A stretch of DNA of 32,115 nt from a bacterium (GTDB taxonomy: Bacteria > Patescibacteriota > Saccharimonadia > Saccharimonadales > UBA4665): assembly GCA_021809645.1 (NCBI GenBank), contig JAJZKE010000005.1, positions 1 through 32,115 of the forward strand. The letters run 5' to 3'. Below, one piece after another: positions 21,255 to 30,017 of the stretch. How positions within the stretch are numbered: position 1 is the first letter of the stretch; each line of letters opens with the position of its first letter. Under the pieces are notes generated by a model. The model did not search any database, was not told the DNA's origin, and saw only the letters and a program-made list of their open reading frames with translations. Made by a program: the position numbers and the translations under genes.

Positions 21255-22940
21255 ATGATCAATCTTAAGATTAAAGACAGAGCTGATTATAAATGGATTG
21301 CCCTAGCTAATACTACCTTGGGTGTAATTATGGCAACCATTGATTCTTCAATAATGTTGATTGCATTGCCTGATATTTTCAGAGGCATAAAACTTAACCC
21401 ACTGGCACCTGGTAATAGCTTTTATTTATTATGGATGATATTAAGCTTTTTGATTGTTAGCAGTGTTTTAGTTGTTAGTTTCGGACGTTTAGGTGACATG
21501 TTTGGAAGAGTTAAAATGTATAATCTAGGTTTTGTAATTTATACTATTACTTCTTTATTTTTAACGATAACCTGGATGCATGGTACATCAGCTGCTTTAT
21601 ATCTTGTTATTATGCGAGTTTTTCAAGGAGTTGGCGCTGCCTTTATTATGGCTAACTCGGCTGCAATTTTAACTGATGCATTTCCACATCATCAGAGAGG
21701 GTTAGCTCTAGGTATCAATAATGTTGCCGCGATTAGCGGTTCGTTTATTGGCTTAATATTAGGAGGTCTTCTAGGGCCAATAGATTGGCGTCTTATATTT
21801 TTAGTTTCAGTACCATTCGGTATAGCCGGTACTTTATGGGCTTATTTTATGTTAAAAGATACCAAGGATACAAAATCAGGTGGCAAGATAGACTGGCTCG
21901 GTAATGTTATTTTTGCCATTGGTCTGATTTTATTAATGATCGGCATTACTTATGGCATAGAACCTTATGGTAATCATACGATGGGTTGGACAAGCCCAGC
22001 GGTTCTTGTTGAATTAATTAGTGGGGCAGCTCTGATGATTACTTTTGTAATCATTGAAAATTATATTAAACAGCCAATGTTTAGAATGCATTTATTTAAG
22101 ATTCGTGCTTTTACTGCAGGCGTTCTATCTAGTTTCTTATCAGCTATTGCTAGAGGTGGTCTAATGTTTATGCTAATTATTTGGTTGCAGGGTATATGGT
22201 TGCCTGAGCACGGTTATAGTTTTTCCCAAACTCCATTATGGGCAGGAATATTTATGCTTCCTTTAACAGCTGGTATTTTATTAGCTGGTCCAGTGTCAGG
22301 AATTTTATCAGATAAATTTGGTTCTAGACCTTTTGCTACAGCTGGCATGATTGGTTCAGCTTTTTCTTTTATTTTGCTTGATTTTCTACCTATAAACTTT
22401 AACTATCTTGAATTTGCTCTAATACTGTTATTAATGGGTATATCAATGGGATTTTTTGCTTCACCGAATCGTGCTGGCGTCATGAATAGTTTACCTCCCG
22501 AAGATCGTGGCGCAGGCGGTGGTATGAATACTACTTTTCAAAATTCAGCTCAAGTACTCTCAATAGGTATATTCTTTTCTTTAATGATTGTTGGTCTTGC
22601 AGCTACTCTGCCAACTAATCTAAAGAATGGCTTATTACAACATGGGGTGCCAAAAACAGTTGCACTTGGTATTGCTCATCTACCACCAGTATCTGTTCTT
22701 TTTTCAGCCTTTCTAGGCTACAGCCCAATTAAACAACTAGTTAAGCCATCTGTTTTTAAGTCTTTATCGAAGCATAATCAAGCTATATTAACAGGACATA
22801 GTTTTTTCCCTAGTCTAATATCCAAACCTTTCTCTCATGGGCTGGGAGAAGCTTTTGCTTTTGCTATTATCGCTTGTTTGATAGCTGCCGCTGCCTCGTG
22901 GTTTAGAGGAAAAAAGTACATTCACGGCAAAACTGATTAA
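21255..22940 (+). CDS. MFS transporter, DHA2 (EmrB/QacA-like) drug/proton antiporter
   Basis: 561 residues with about 14 membrane spans. WIALANTTLGVIMATIDSSIMLIAL at the first span (split: motif D1-like) has the acidic residue typical of EmrB/QacA. GRLGDMFGRVKMY is motif A, and motif C-like ISGSFIGLILGGLLG occurs in span 5. It likely exports hydrophobic compounds using the proton gradient. ATG 21255 is chosen over 21222 because AGGGGAAAG lies just before it and the protein then starts normally. The C-terminal region has an unusual ~80-residue loop before the last span. It is not linked to the RiPP genes by position. Confidence 0.85.
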   Translation: MINLKIKDRADYKWIALANTTLGVIMATIDSSIMLIALPDIFRGIKLNPLAPGNSFYLLWMILSFLIVSSVLVVSFGRLGDMFGRVKMYNLGFVIYTITSLFLTITWMHGTSAALYLVIMRVFQGVGAAFIMANSAAILTDAFPHHQRGLALGINNVAAISGSFIGLILGGLLGPIDWRLIFLVSVPFGIAGTLWAYFMLKDTKDTKSGGKIDWLGNVIFAIGLILLMIGITYGIEPYGNHTMGWTSPAVLVELISGAALMITFVIIENYIKQPMFRMHLFKIRAFTAGVLSSFLSAIARGGLMFMLIIWLQGIWLPEHGYSFSQTPLWAGIFMLPLTAGILLAGPVSGILSDKFGSRPFATAGMIGSAFSFILLDFLPINFNYLEFALILLLMGISMGFFASPNRAGVMNSLPPEDRGAGGGMNTTFQNSAQVLSIGIFFSLMIVGLAATLPTNLKNGLLQHGVPKTVALGIAHLPPVSVLFSAFLGYSPIKQLVKPSVFKSLSKHNQAILTGHSFFPSLISKPFSHGLGEAFAFAIIACLIAAAASWFRGKKYIHGKTD

Positions 22941-22988
22941 AAATTTTAGGTGTTTTAAGGTTAATCTTTTTGATAATATATTTTACAT

Positions 22989-23062
22989 GGCGCCTTGGCG
23001 GAGTGGTTACGCAGAGCTCTGCAAAAGCTTTTACACCAGTTCGATTCTGGTAGGCGCCTCCA
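22989..23062 (+). tRNA. tRNA-Cys (GCA), CCA encoded
   Basis: A 74-nt cloverleaf with acceptor GGCGCCT/AGGCGCC, D-arm TGGCGGAGTGGTTACGCA, anticodon stem GAGCT/AGCTT with loop CTGCAAA (GCA at 23021-23023), T-arm CCAGTTCGATTCTGG, and T-CCA at the 3' end. Confidence 0.93.
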
Positions 23063-23130
23063 ATGTACTTTAAAAATTTGACTTTACAATAAAGCATGAG
23101 ATTCTAAGCAGTTGTGTCTAGTGAACCTCA

Positions 23131-23335
23131 AGGTTACGTTTTGAAAAAAAGCTATTTTTAGAAGGCCTAAAAAACCATCGTGTGAGATATATGGTTGGCC
23201 TAAAAAGACTAGCTGTTGAACTTGACCATATAAACGGTAATCATTATGATAATAGAATTATAAATCTTAAGGATATTATGCCCTAATTGTCACGGCCTAA
23301 AAACCACTCATCGTGGTAAAAACAAGGCAGATATA
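23131..23335 (+). pseudogene. Decayed HNH endonuclease
   Basis: The frame from 23131 reads ...KKLFLEGLKNHRVRY..., then LAVELDHINGNHYDNR and IINLKDI, before a stop at 23281. LDHINGNxxDNRxxNL is the HNH signature of phage and mobile endonucleases. One extra A at 23278 breaks the frame; after it CPNCHGLKTTHRGKNK continues exactly as the family does. The first Cys pair, normally CExCG near NHR, is also frameshifted. It lies between two tRNA genes, a common integration target, and its tail abuts tRNA-Leu. It is too broken to make an active nuclease. Confidence 0.75.
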
Positions 23336-23391
23336 GGGGCGAGTGGCGGAACTGGTATACGCGACGGACTTAAAATCCGTTGGCCTAAAAA
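23164..23391 (+). repeat. GGCCTAAAAA, four dispersed copies
   Basis: The same decamer occurs at 23164-23173, 23197-23206, 23294-23303 and 23382-23391. The first three are in the HNH remnant; the last makes the variable arm of tRNA-Leu (GGC/GCC stem). Confidence 0.8.
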
Positions 23392-23424
23392 GCCTTGAGG
23401 GTTCGAGTCCCTCCTCGCCCACCA
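23337..23424 (+). tRNA. tRNA-Leu (UAA), CCA encoded
   Basis: An 88-nt class II tRNA with acceptor GGGCGAG/CTCGCCC, anticodon stem ACGGA/TCCGT and loop CTTAAAA (TAA at 23371-23373). The long variable arm is TTGGCCTAAAAAGCCTTG, the T-arm is GAGGGTTCGAGTCCCTC, and the 3' end is A-CCA. Confidence 0.93.
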
Positions 23425-23434
23425 AATTAAGTAC

Positions 23435-23464
23435 TAGCTTTGATTTATAGTCAAAGCTATATTT
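23435..23464 (+). terminator. Inverted repeat after tRNA-Leu, likely terminator
   Basis: TAGCTTTGA (23435-23443) and TCAAAGCTA (23451-23459) are perfect complements around 7 nt and run into TATTT. Confidence 0.6.
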
Positions 23465-23480
23465 GTATAATATATACAAA
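23462..23480. promoter_or_regulatory. 19-bp inverted repeat, candidate antitoxin operator
   Basis: TTTGTATA-ATA-TATACAAA is a perfect inverted repeat ending 16 nt before the -35 of the toxin-antitoxin promoter, a usual place for antitoxin-toxin autorepression. Confidence 0.5.
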
Positions 23481-23496
23481 TTGCACAATTTATATC

Positions 23497-23525
23497 TTGA
23501 CATGATTATATCTTTTTGATATCTT
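23497..23525 (+). promoter_or_regulatory. Sigma70-type promoter of the DinJ/YafQ-like operon
   Basis: TTGACA (23497-23502), a 17-nt spacer and TATCTT (23520-23525), exactly 6 nt before ATG 23532. This complete -35/-10 supports reading the other N6-ATG -10 sites as leaderless promoters. Confidence 0.75.
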
Positions 23526-23531
23526 TTTAGT

Positions 23532-23813
23532 ATGAGCGATACGTCAACGATCCACGTTCCAGTGGATCCAACAACACGTAAACAATTCACGGCCAAAGCA
23601 AAGCAGCTTGGTTTTGATTCTGCACAGGCATACCTTAGGGTTGTAATTAAAGCCGTAGTCGACGGGCGACGTATAGATTTCAATCTGGACGATTGGGGCG
23701 AGCCTAGTGATGAGGCGGCAGAGCGCTTAAATAAAGCAGCTGAAAATGCTAAAAATGGGCGTAATTTATCCGGATCTTTCAAGACAGTCGATGAGTTTAT
23801 GACAGACTTGTAG
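23532..23813 (+). CDS. Antitoxin, RelB/DinJ-like
   Basis: 93 residues. TSTIHVPVDPTTRKQFTAKA is the ribbon-helix-helix DNA-binding region of RelB/DinJ antitoxins (beta strand, then KxxAxxxxxxLG). AYLRVVIKAVVDGRRIDF continues the family pattern. The C-terminal acidic helix (DDWGEPSDEAAERLNKAAE) would neutralise the toxin. The toxin gene follows after 2 nt. Leaderless from a consensus promoter; probably autorepressed at the palindrome upstream. Confidence 0.8.
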   Translation: MSDTSTIHVPVDPTTRKQFTAKAKQLGFDSAQAYLRVVIKAVVDGRRIDFNLDDWGEPSDEAAERLNKAAENAKNGRNLSGSFKTVDEFMTDL

Positions 23814-23815
23814 AT

Positions 23816-24085
23816 ATGAAGCCTATCAAGCGCGATAAAACGTTTGAAAAACACTTTAAACAAAGAATTAGTCCAAATGAAAAGCTGGATAAGCAGTTTA
23901 GGCAAAGACTTGAGCTGTTTATAAAAGGTGAGCTTGGTTTTCCTCTCTACGACCATGCATTGGTTGGTAAGCTGAGTGGCAAGCGAGTTTTCTCTATAGC
24001 CGGTGATATTCGTGTTATCTATATCGAGCTCGAAGACCACATAGTCTTTCTTGATATCGGAAGTCATAACCAAGTTTATAGATAG
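23816..24085 (+). CDS. Toxin, YafQ/RelE-type mRNA interferase
   Basis: 89 residues, basic. KRDKTFEKHFKQRI at the N-terminus, HALVGKLSGKRVFSIAGDIR in the middle and ELEDHIVFLDIGSHNQVY at the end match the YafQ/RelE fold. The family cleaves mRNA in the ribosome; the SHNQVY end supplies the conserved His and Tyr region. It starts 2 nt after the antitoxin stop. The sequence 24086-24233 holds no further gene. Confidence 0.8.
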   Translation: MKPIKRDKTFEKHFKQRISPNEKLDKQFRQRLELFIKGELGFPLYDHALVGKLSGKRVFSIAGDIRVIYIELEDHIVFLDIGSHNQVYR

Positions 24086-24233
24086 AATTGGGTTAAACAT
24101 TACTGATACCTGTTGTCTCGATATAGCTAACTTTCCGGTCACTATATATAAGACCCAACTTCTCAAGCTTGACGGCTAAATCAGTTAAGCTACGGTATAA
24201 GGTGTTCCACCTGGGCGACACATCACCCACTAA

Positions 24234-25454
24234 TCAGAAGTGAATAAATGAACTTGGGTGCGTTAAGATCCATAATTTAGAAGGCGGATTTATCATTTGA
24301 CTTAATTCAACTCCTGTACTAGCTTTGTAATTTAATACTTTGTTGTAGTAATTAACATTACCTATCATCTGAGTTGAGTTATAGCTGTTAATAGGGTTTA
24401 GATCTATTGATTTAGTTAACGAACTGCCTCCCCATGCTTTCATATTGACAGTTTGAGTCGTAATTGCGGTGATTATTTTATTCTGCCATGGTACGTTATA
24501 TTCACCGACAACAGCTCCCTTATTTAGATTAAAGACACTATCAGCATTAATAAAGTTGGATTGAGCACTTATAACTAGCACTTTACTAGCTATCATAGCA
24601 TCGAATAAATTGGGAGCCTGCATTAATGCCGTAATTATCGTTACTGGATTGTTATTGACCAATATCTTAGATGCTGAAACAAAAACACCACCGGCTTGAT
24701 TGGTATTTCCGGTCTTTATACCGACTATATTATTCTGGCCCAACAGGAAATTAACATTTTTAATTGTCCCAACTACTGGAAAGCCACTAGCTGTGGGTTT
24801 TGCGGCAATACTAGATAATACCTGATTATTCATAACCATCTCGCCAATTTTAACAAGGTCATATGCAGTTGAAGTAGTTGTTGGGCTATAACCACTCGCA
24901 TCTATCCCAATATGCGTATCGTATAGTTTGTGATCCTTCAGTAGTTGACTGGCATACAGCTTATAGTTAGATAAAGAACCAAACGCCCAGATTGCTAGAC
25001 TATCGGCAATATTGTCGGCGGATGGCAACAGCATAGCTTCTAACATTTGATATTCGGTTAACTTTTCGCCATTAAAAACAAACATATCAGAACCATCGCC
25101 TGCTTGATACTTGTTATAAATTGCAACGTCACTAGGAGTAATTGTAATTATTGGACCGGTCTGACCGATCGTTAACGGATATTTTTTTAAAACACATAAA
25201 GCAGTAATAAGCTTGGCAGTTGAAGCTGTCGGCATGGGTATATTTATTCCGTGCGTGGCAACAACTCCAGAGTTATTTATGCCTATAGCTGCTTGACCGT
25301 AAGTCGGCCATTTAATATTGGTCATCAATACTTTATTGGAAACTGTATAATTTTTATTAAGGGGTACAATTATAGGTTTAGAATTTAGTCCCCAACTGAC
25401 ATAGATAATAGCTAAAACAACAACTAAGAATAATAACCAATATTTTTTACTCAT
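24234..25454 (-). CDS. D-alanyl-D-alanine carboxypeptidase, peptidase S11 (PBP5/6-like)
   Basis: 406 residues from the ATG at 25454. One N-terminal membrane/signal segment (WLLFLVVVLAIIYVSWGL) is followed by a penicillin-binding domain. The nucleophile is in PTASTAKLIT (SxxK, S81/K84 counting from the upstream Met). LLPSADNIADSLA is the SxN-region variant, and GIKTGNTNQAGG is the KTG box. It trims the terminal D-Ala from peptidoglycan stem peptides outside the membrane. ATG 25454 is preferred to 25463 because the -10 TATTAT at 25464-25469 directly touches the first ATG, which could not then be transcribed. Divergent from lemA. Confidence 0.88.
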   Translation of the reverse strand: MSKKYWLLFLVVVLAIIYVSWGLNSKPIIVPLNKNYTVSNKVLMTNIKWPTYGQAAIGINNSGVVATHGINIPMPTASTAKLITALCVLKKYPLTIGQTGPIITITPSDVAIYNKYQAGDGSDMFVFNGEKLTEYQMLEAMLLPSADNIADSLAIWAFGSLSNYKLYASQLLKDHKLYDTHIGIDASGYSPTTTSTAYDLVKIGEMVMNNQVLSSIAAKPTASGFPVVGTIKNVNFLLGQNNIVGIKTGNTNQAGGVFVSASKILVNNNPVTIITALMQAPNLFDAMIASKVLVISAQSNFINADSVFNLNKGAVVGEYNVPWQNKIITAITTQTVNMKAWGGSSLTKSIDLNPINSYNSTQMIGNVNYYNKVLNYKASTGVELSQMINPPSKLWILTHPSSFIHF

Positions 25455-25506
25455 GCATTTCATATAATATCAATTAAAGCTTAAGCTCACTAGCATATAG
25501 AAGAGT

Positions 25507-25535
25507 TGTCGGTTGACAGTTGGACGGCTATAATA
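25507..25535 (+). promoter_or_regulatory. Promoter of the lemA-htpX operon
   Basis: TTGTCG (25507-25512), a 17-nt spacer and TATAAT (25530-25535). The ~30-nt leader contains GGAGGT before GTG 25571, unlike the leaderless genes. Confidence 0.65.
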
Positions 25536-25570
25536 TTAATCAATTAACATAAAGAAATTGGAGGTCTGAA

Positions 25571-26143
25571 GTGTCGGCTGTACTTATTATCATCATTGTA
25601 GTTATCGTTCTATTAATCATCATCGCAGTAATAATGTATAACGGATTAGTTACTCTAAATCAAAGGGTAGAAGAAGCTTGGAGCGATATCACGGTTCAAC
25701 TTAAAAGACGTTATGATCTAATACCTAATCTAGTGAGTACAGTTAAAGGTTATGCTGCTCACGAAAAAACTGTTTTTGAGGATGTCACTAAAGCACGAAC
25801 TCAGGCTATTAACGCGAACGGCGTTAAAGAAACTTCGCAAGCCGAAAACCAATTTCAACAAACTATGAAAAGTTTATTTGCCGTCGCTGAAAATTACCCA
25901 GACCTTAAGGCTAGTCAGAACTTTCAAGAGCTTCAAGACGAATTAACAGATACAGAAGATAAAATTCAAGCTTCAAGACGTTTCTATAACAATGAAGTTA
26001 AAGACTTTAATACTAAACGACAAACTTTTCCAACTCGCTTATTTGCTAAAATGCTTCATTTTGATAAGGATAAGGAATATTTCGAACTTGACGAGGCTTC
26101 TAGTCAAGCAGTTAGTGAGCCTGTTAATGTCAGCTTCAACTAG
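25571..26143 (+). CDS. lemA: LemA family protein
   Basis: 190 residues, full family length. The N-terminal membrane helix ([20 protein letters not shown]) is followed by [18 protein letters not shown] and [20 protein letters not shown], the classic LemA signature, and a long helical bundle ending in [12 protein letters not shown]. The GTG start is set by GGAGGT 8 nt upstream. Its molecular role is unclear, but it is often paired with HtpX or other membrane proteases, as here (6-nt gap), which suggests membrane-protein quality control. Confidence 0.92.
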   Translation: MSAVLIIIIVVIVLLIIIAVIMYNGLVTLNQRVEEAWSDITVQLKRRYDLIPNLVSTVKGYAAHEKTVFEDVTKARTQAINANGVKETSQAENQFQQTMKSLFAVAENYPDLKASQNFQELQDELTDTEDKIQASRRFYNNEVKDFNTKRQTFPTRLFAKMLHFDKDKEYFELDEASSQAVSEPVNVSFN

Positions 26144-26149
26144 TAGTAT

Positions 26150-27031
26150 ATGTATAAAGATATAGGCCAAAACAAGAGACGAACGATATATATAATGCTA
26201 TTTTTTGTTATTTTCGTAGTAGTTATTATTTGGTTATTCGTTAAATTTCTAAACGGCAATTTATCAATATTTTATGGTGGTATGGCTGGAGCGTTAATCT
26301 ATACAGGTTTAAGTTACTATTTTGGATCACGAATGGCTTTAGCTGTTAATCGTGCCAAAAAAATAACAAAAAAAGATAATCCAACTCTTTGGCAAACAGT
26401 CGAAAATCTATCAATTAGCGACGGCTTACCAATGCCAGCAGTATATATTATGCAAGACTCTGCACCCAATGCTTTCGCTACTGGTCGTGACCAGAACCAT
26501 TCAGCTGTATGCGTAACTACAGGCTTGTTAGAAATTATGAATAAGAATGAATTAGAAGGTGTTATATCTCATGAATTAAGTCACATTAAAAACTATGATA
26601 TGAGAGTTAATATGATAGCTTTTGCTTTAACTGCAGTTATATCATTACTGGCTGATATTATTATCCAGATTGTTTGGTTTGGTGGCGATGAGAGAGATAG
26701 CGCCAATAACCAGATATTTATGTTTATGGGTATCGTAGCAGCTATCTTAGCTCCAATTGTTGCTAGTTTTATTCAACTGGCAATATCTAGACAAAGAGAG
26801 TATTTAGCTGATGCTAGTGGTGCGATGACCACCAGATATCCTGAAGGTCTAATTAGTGCACTGCAAAAAATATCAAAAGTAGGCAGTGCGACAAAAGTTC
26901 AAAATAGTTCTACGGCCCATATGTTTTTTGCTAATCCCCTAAAAAAACATATTGTTTCAGGTTTATTCAGTACTCATCCACCAATCAAAGAAAGAATTAA
27001 AAGATTGCAGGAAATGGAAGGCAATGCCTAA
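26150..27031 (+). CDS. htpX: HtpX-like membrane zinc metalloprotease (M48)
   Basis: 293 residues. Two N-terminal spans (~12-32 and 40-60) are followed by the M48 domain with zinc motif VISHELSHIKN (H141, E142, H145). The third ligand is in SRQREYLADASGA, after two further spans. DSAPNAFATGRDQNHSAV and FSTHPPIKERI are diagnostic family segments. It degrades misfolded membrane proteins. Probably co-transcribed with lemA, and it overlaps the next gene by 8 nt. Confidence 0.92.
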   Translation: MYKDIGQNKRRTIYIMLFFVIFVVVIIWLFVKFLNGNLSIFYGGMAGALIYTGLSYYFGSRMALAVNRAKKITKKDNPTLWQTVENLSISDGLPMPAVYIMQDSAPNAFATGRDQNHSAVCVTTGLLEIMNKNELEGVISHELSHIKNYDMRVNMIAFALTAVISLLADIIIQIVWFGGDERDSANNQIFMFMGIVAAILAPIVASFIQLAISRQREYLADASGAMTTRYPEGLISALQKISKVGSATKVQNSSTAHMFFANPLKKHIVSGLFSTHPPIKERIKRLQEMEGNA

Positions 27032-27983
27032 AAAGAAAGTTCAAAATAAAAAAACCAAGAAGTCCAGGTCCCTACCCAAAGAGAAGCGGATAAAAGATAA
27101 TTATCTTGATGAACAAACTGAACAGTTAGTAAAATTGCCAAATGTTTTAAAAATAACTAAAGACAGTTGGTTAGTTATTTGGAATAATCGATTTATATTT
27201 TTGAAGATTGCTTTTGTTTATGAACTTACTTACTTAATTTTGGTTCTTGGTCTTAGTAGTCCAAGTAATGTCAGTTCTTTAAAAAAAGAATTTAGTGGTG
27301 TTTTTCATGGACAGCTAAGTTCTATTTATTCAGGATTAAGTATTTTTACATATTTGATTGGTTCTTCGACTAGTAGTGCAACTCCAGCTGGTAGCGCCTA
27401 TCAAGGATTTATCTTAATTATTGCCAGTTTAAGTATTATTTGGACACTTCGGCAGCTGTATATGAAAAGTAACATTAGAGCTCGGGATAGCTTTTATAAG
27501 GGTCTATATCCGTTAATTCAATATATTTTAGTTTTATTGTTTATCGGTCTAGAATTGTTGCCGCTAATCGGTGGCTTAGGACTTTATGGGCTATTAATAA
27601 ATGGCGGCATAGCAGTAACTGCCTTAGAAAAGATTATCTCGATTGCGTTAATTATTGCTTTGATTGTCGTTAGTCTCTATTTAATATCATCTTCTGTTAT
27701 TGCCCTATATATCGTGACACTGCCAGATATGACACCATTGAAGGCTCTTAGATCGGCAAAAAGGCTAGTTAAAAACCAAAGATGGACGATATTGCGTAAG
27801 ATTATTTTTTTACCAGTATTACTTCTTATAGCTATCGGTCTAGTTATGCTTTTCTTAATTCTGGCAATACCAGCCATAGCTGCTTGGGTTTTTGTCATCC
27901 TCAGTCTATCATCGTTAATATATGCTCATAGTTATCTATATAATCTATACCGAGGATTAATTAATGAACAAAGTTCAAGCTAA
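27024..27983 (+). CDS. Polytopic membrane protein of unknown function
   Basis: 319 residues from ATG 27024, which overlaps the htpX stop; an upstream in-frame extension only re-reads htpX. A very basic N-terminus (KKKVQNKKTKKSR) is followed by about six hydrophobic segments, the last two bordering TPLKALRSAKRLVKNQRW. That segment resembles the amphipathic loop of glycerophosphodiester-phosphodiesterase membrane domains and other DUF families common in Gram-positive bacteria, but I cannot name the family. It sits between htpX and ligA, overlapping both, in one transcription unit. Confidence 0.65.
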   Translation: MPKKKVQNKKTKKSRSLPKEKRIKDNYLDEQTEQLVKLPNVLKITKDSWLVIWNNRFIFLKIAFVYELTYLILVLGLSSPSNVSSLKKEFSGVFHGQLSSIYSGLSIFTYLIGSSTSSATPAGSAYQGFILIIASLSIIWTLRQLYMKSNIRARDSFYKGLYPLIQYILVLLFIGLELLPLIGGLGLYGLLINGGIAVTALEKIISIALIIALIVVSLYLISSSVIALYIVTLPDMTPLKALRSAKRLVKNQRWTILRKIIFLPVLLLIAIGLVMLFLILAIPAIAAWVFVILSLSSLIYAHSYLYNLYRGLINEQSSS

Positions 27984-29976
27984 AGATAGGATAAAAAAAC
28001 TAAAAGCGTTAATTGAAGAATATCGTTATCATTATCATGTCCTTGACGAGTCAATAATGAGCGATGAAGCTGCTGATAGTCTAAAACATGAACTTAGTCA
28101 GCTTGAAAATCAATATCCTGATCTCATAACTCCAGATAGTCCAACCCAGAGAATAGCTGGCCAATCATTGCCCGGCTTTAAGTCAGTTTCTCATAAAGAA
28201 AGAATGATAAGTTTAAATGATGCTTTTAGCAACCAAGAAGTTAAATCTTGGCAAGAAAGAATCATTAAATTAATTGATAATACTAAACTTGAATACTTTG
28301 TTGATATTAAAATGGACGGCTTGGCCTGCGCCTTAGTTTACGAGGACGGTCAACTATTTCAAGGAATAACAAGAGGTGATGGTTTTGTCGGTGAGGACGT
28401 TACGGCCAACATTAGAACTATTGAATCAATACCACTTAAACTTAGAAAAAGTCAAAAATATCAATACATGCTTAAAGGACGAACTGAAATACGTGGCGAG
28501 ATAATTATGTATAAAAAAGATTTTGATGAATTAAATAAAAAGCGTAAAAAGCAAGGTCTAGCTGAATTTGCTAATCCGAGAAATACAGCAGCTGGTACGA
28601 TTAGGCAGCTTGATCCGTCTTTAGTTGCTAGCCGAAAGTTATACTTTAGAGCTTATGATTTAATCAAGGATGATCACCAAGTATCATCAAACAGTGAGGT
28701 ATATCAAATCCTTAAAGAACTCGGATTTTTAGTCAATGACATGAGTAAGGTCTGTCATTCGTTAGACGAAGTATTCAATTTTGCTAACGATTGGCAAGTT
28801 AAAAGACAAAGCCTACCTTTTAATACTGATGGTCTGGTAATCAAAATTAATGACAAAGAAATATATCAAAAACTAGGTGTCGTCGGTAAAGCACCGAGAG
28901 CCGCAATCGCCTATAAATACGCTGCTGAACAAGCAACAACTAAGCTATTAGATATTCTAGTATCAATTGGTCGAACCGGTACTGCTACTCCCGTAGCAAT
29001 GCTTCAGCCAGTTACTATTGCGGGGACAACAGTCCAAATGGCAACCTTGCATAATGAAGGAGAGATACATCGCAAAGACATTAGGATAGGCGATACGGTA
29101 ATCGTTCATAAAGCTGGTGATATTATTCCAGAAGTAATTGAACCAATTATTAAATTAAGAAGTGGTCAAGAAAAAGTCTTTAGAATGCCCAAAAATTGCC
29201 CAGACTGTGGCCAACCATTGGCAAAATATGCTAAGGATGATGCTGCCTGGAGATGTATGAATAAAGATTGTCAGTCTAGAATCTGGAAGAGAATAGAACA
29301 CTATGCTTCAAAAGAGTCCCTAGATATTGAAGGCTTAGGAGAAAAGAACGTTATTTCTCTTTTAGATGCTGGCTTAATAAAAGATCAAGCTGATATTTAT
29401 ATACTCAAAGAAGTACAAGTTGCTAAACTAGAACGTTTTGGCAAGTTATCAGCAAATAAATTAATCGAAGCTATTAGAGCAAAAAAGCGGCCAGACTTAA
29501 ATCGTTTTATATACGGATTAGGAATTAGACATGTTGGTGTTCAAACAGCCATTGATTTAGCAAACTATTTTAAAAATATCGAAGCTTTATCGCTGGCAAA
29601 TATTGATCAATTAAAAAAAGTTGAAGGAATTGGTGATGTAGTCGCTGAATCAATTGTTGAATGGTTTGCCGAACCTAGCAACAAGTCCTTATTAGATAAA
29701 TTCAAAAAACAAGGAGTTTGGCCAAAAACAGCTTATCAAATTAACGGGCCCTTAAAAGATACAAAAATAGTTATCACCGGTAGTCTGAAAAGTATGTTAA
29801 GAGAAGAAGCAGCTGAAGCGATACGTTTACTTGGGGGTACATTTCAAGGTAGTGTTGGCAAGGATACCGATATCCTAGTCGTCGCCGATAAAACCGGATC
29901 ATCTAAAATTAAAAAAGCAAATGAGTTAGGAATTAAACAAATAACGGAAGACGAATTTATTAAAATGATAAGCTAA
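27964..29976 (+). CDS. ligA: NAD-dependent DNA ligase LigA
   Basis: 670 residues, the normal length. Domain Ia (1-65, with YRYHYHVLDE), adenylation domain with K116 in VDIKMDGLA (the KxDG box), and TRGDGFVGEDVTANIRTI and FANPRNTAAGTIRQLD. Then OB fold (VSIGRTGTATPVA, HNEGEIHRKDI), zinc finger (CPDCGQ..CMNKDC), helix-hairpin-helix region (LGIRHVGVQTAIDLA, VEGIGDVVAESI) and C-terminal BRCT domain (TKIVITGSLKSMLREEA). It seals nicks in replication and repair using NAD+. The start, with GAGGA upstream, lies 20 nt inside the preceding gene. All expected parts are present. Confidence 0.97.
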   Translation: MNKVQAKDRIKKLKALIEEYRYHYHVLDESIMSDEAADSLKHELSQLENQYPDLITPDSPTQRIAGQSLPGFKSVSHKERMISLNDAFSNQEVKSWQERIIKLIDNTKLEYFVDIKMDGLACALVYEDGQLFQGITRGDGFVGEDVTANIRTIESIPLKLRKSQKYQYMLKGRTEIRGEIIMYKKDFDELNKKRKKQGLAEFANPRNTAAGTIRQLDPSLVASRKLYFRAYDLIKDDHQVSSNSEVYQILKELGFLVNDMSKVCHSLDEVFNFANDWQVKRQSLPFNTDGLVIKINDKEIYQKLGVVGKAPRAAIAYKYAAEQATTKLLDILVSIGRTGTATPVAMLQPVTIAGTTVQMATLHNEGEIHRKDIRIGDTVIVHKAGDIIPEVIEPIIKLRSGQEKVFRMPKNCPDCGQPLAKYAKDDAAWRCMNKDCQSRIWKRIEHYASKESLDIEGLGEKNVISLLDAGLIKDQADIYILKEVQVAKLERFGKLSANKLIEAIRAKKRPDLNRFIYGLGIRHVGVQTAIDLANYFKNIEALSLANIDQLKKVEGIGDVVAESIVEWFAEPSNKSLLDKFKKQGVWPKTAYQINGPLKDTKIVITGSLKSMLREEAAEAIRLLGGTFQGSVGKDTDILVVADKTGSSKIKKANELGIKQITEDEFIKMIS

Positions 29977-30017
29977 AAGCTAGTAATATTTCGTCATATA
30001 TATTAAAATAAATCAAT

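Noticed and set aside
23297-24166. Long minus-strand ORF (289 codons)
   Set aside because: It lies antisense to tRNA-Leu and to the two toxin-antitoxin genes; its C-terminal part is the familiar translation of a tRNA-Leu reverse complement, a known annotation artefact.
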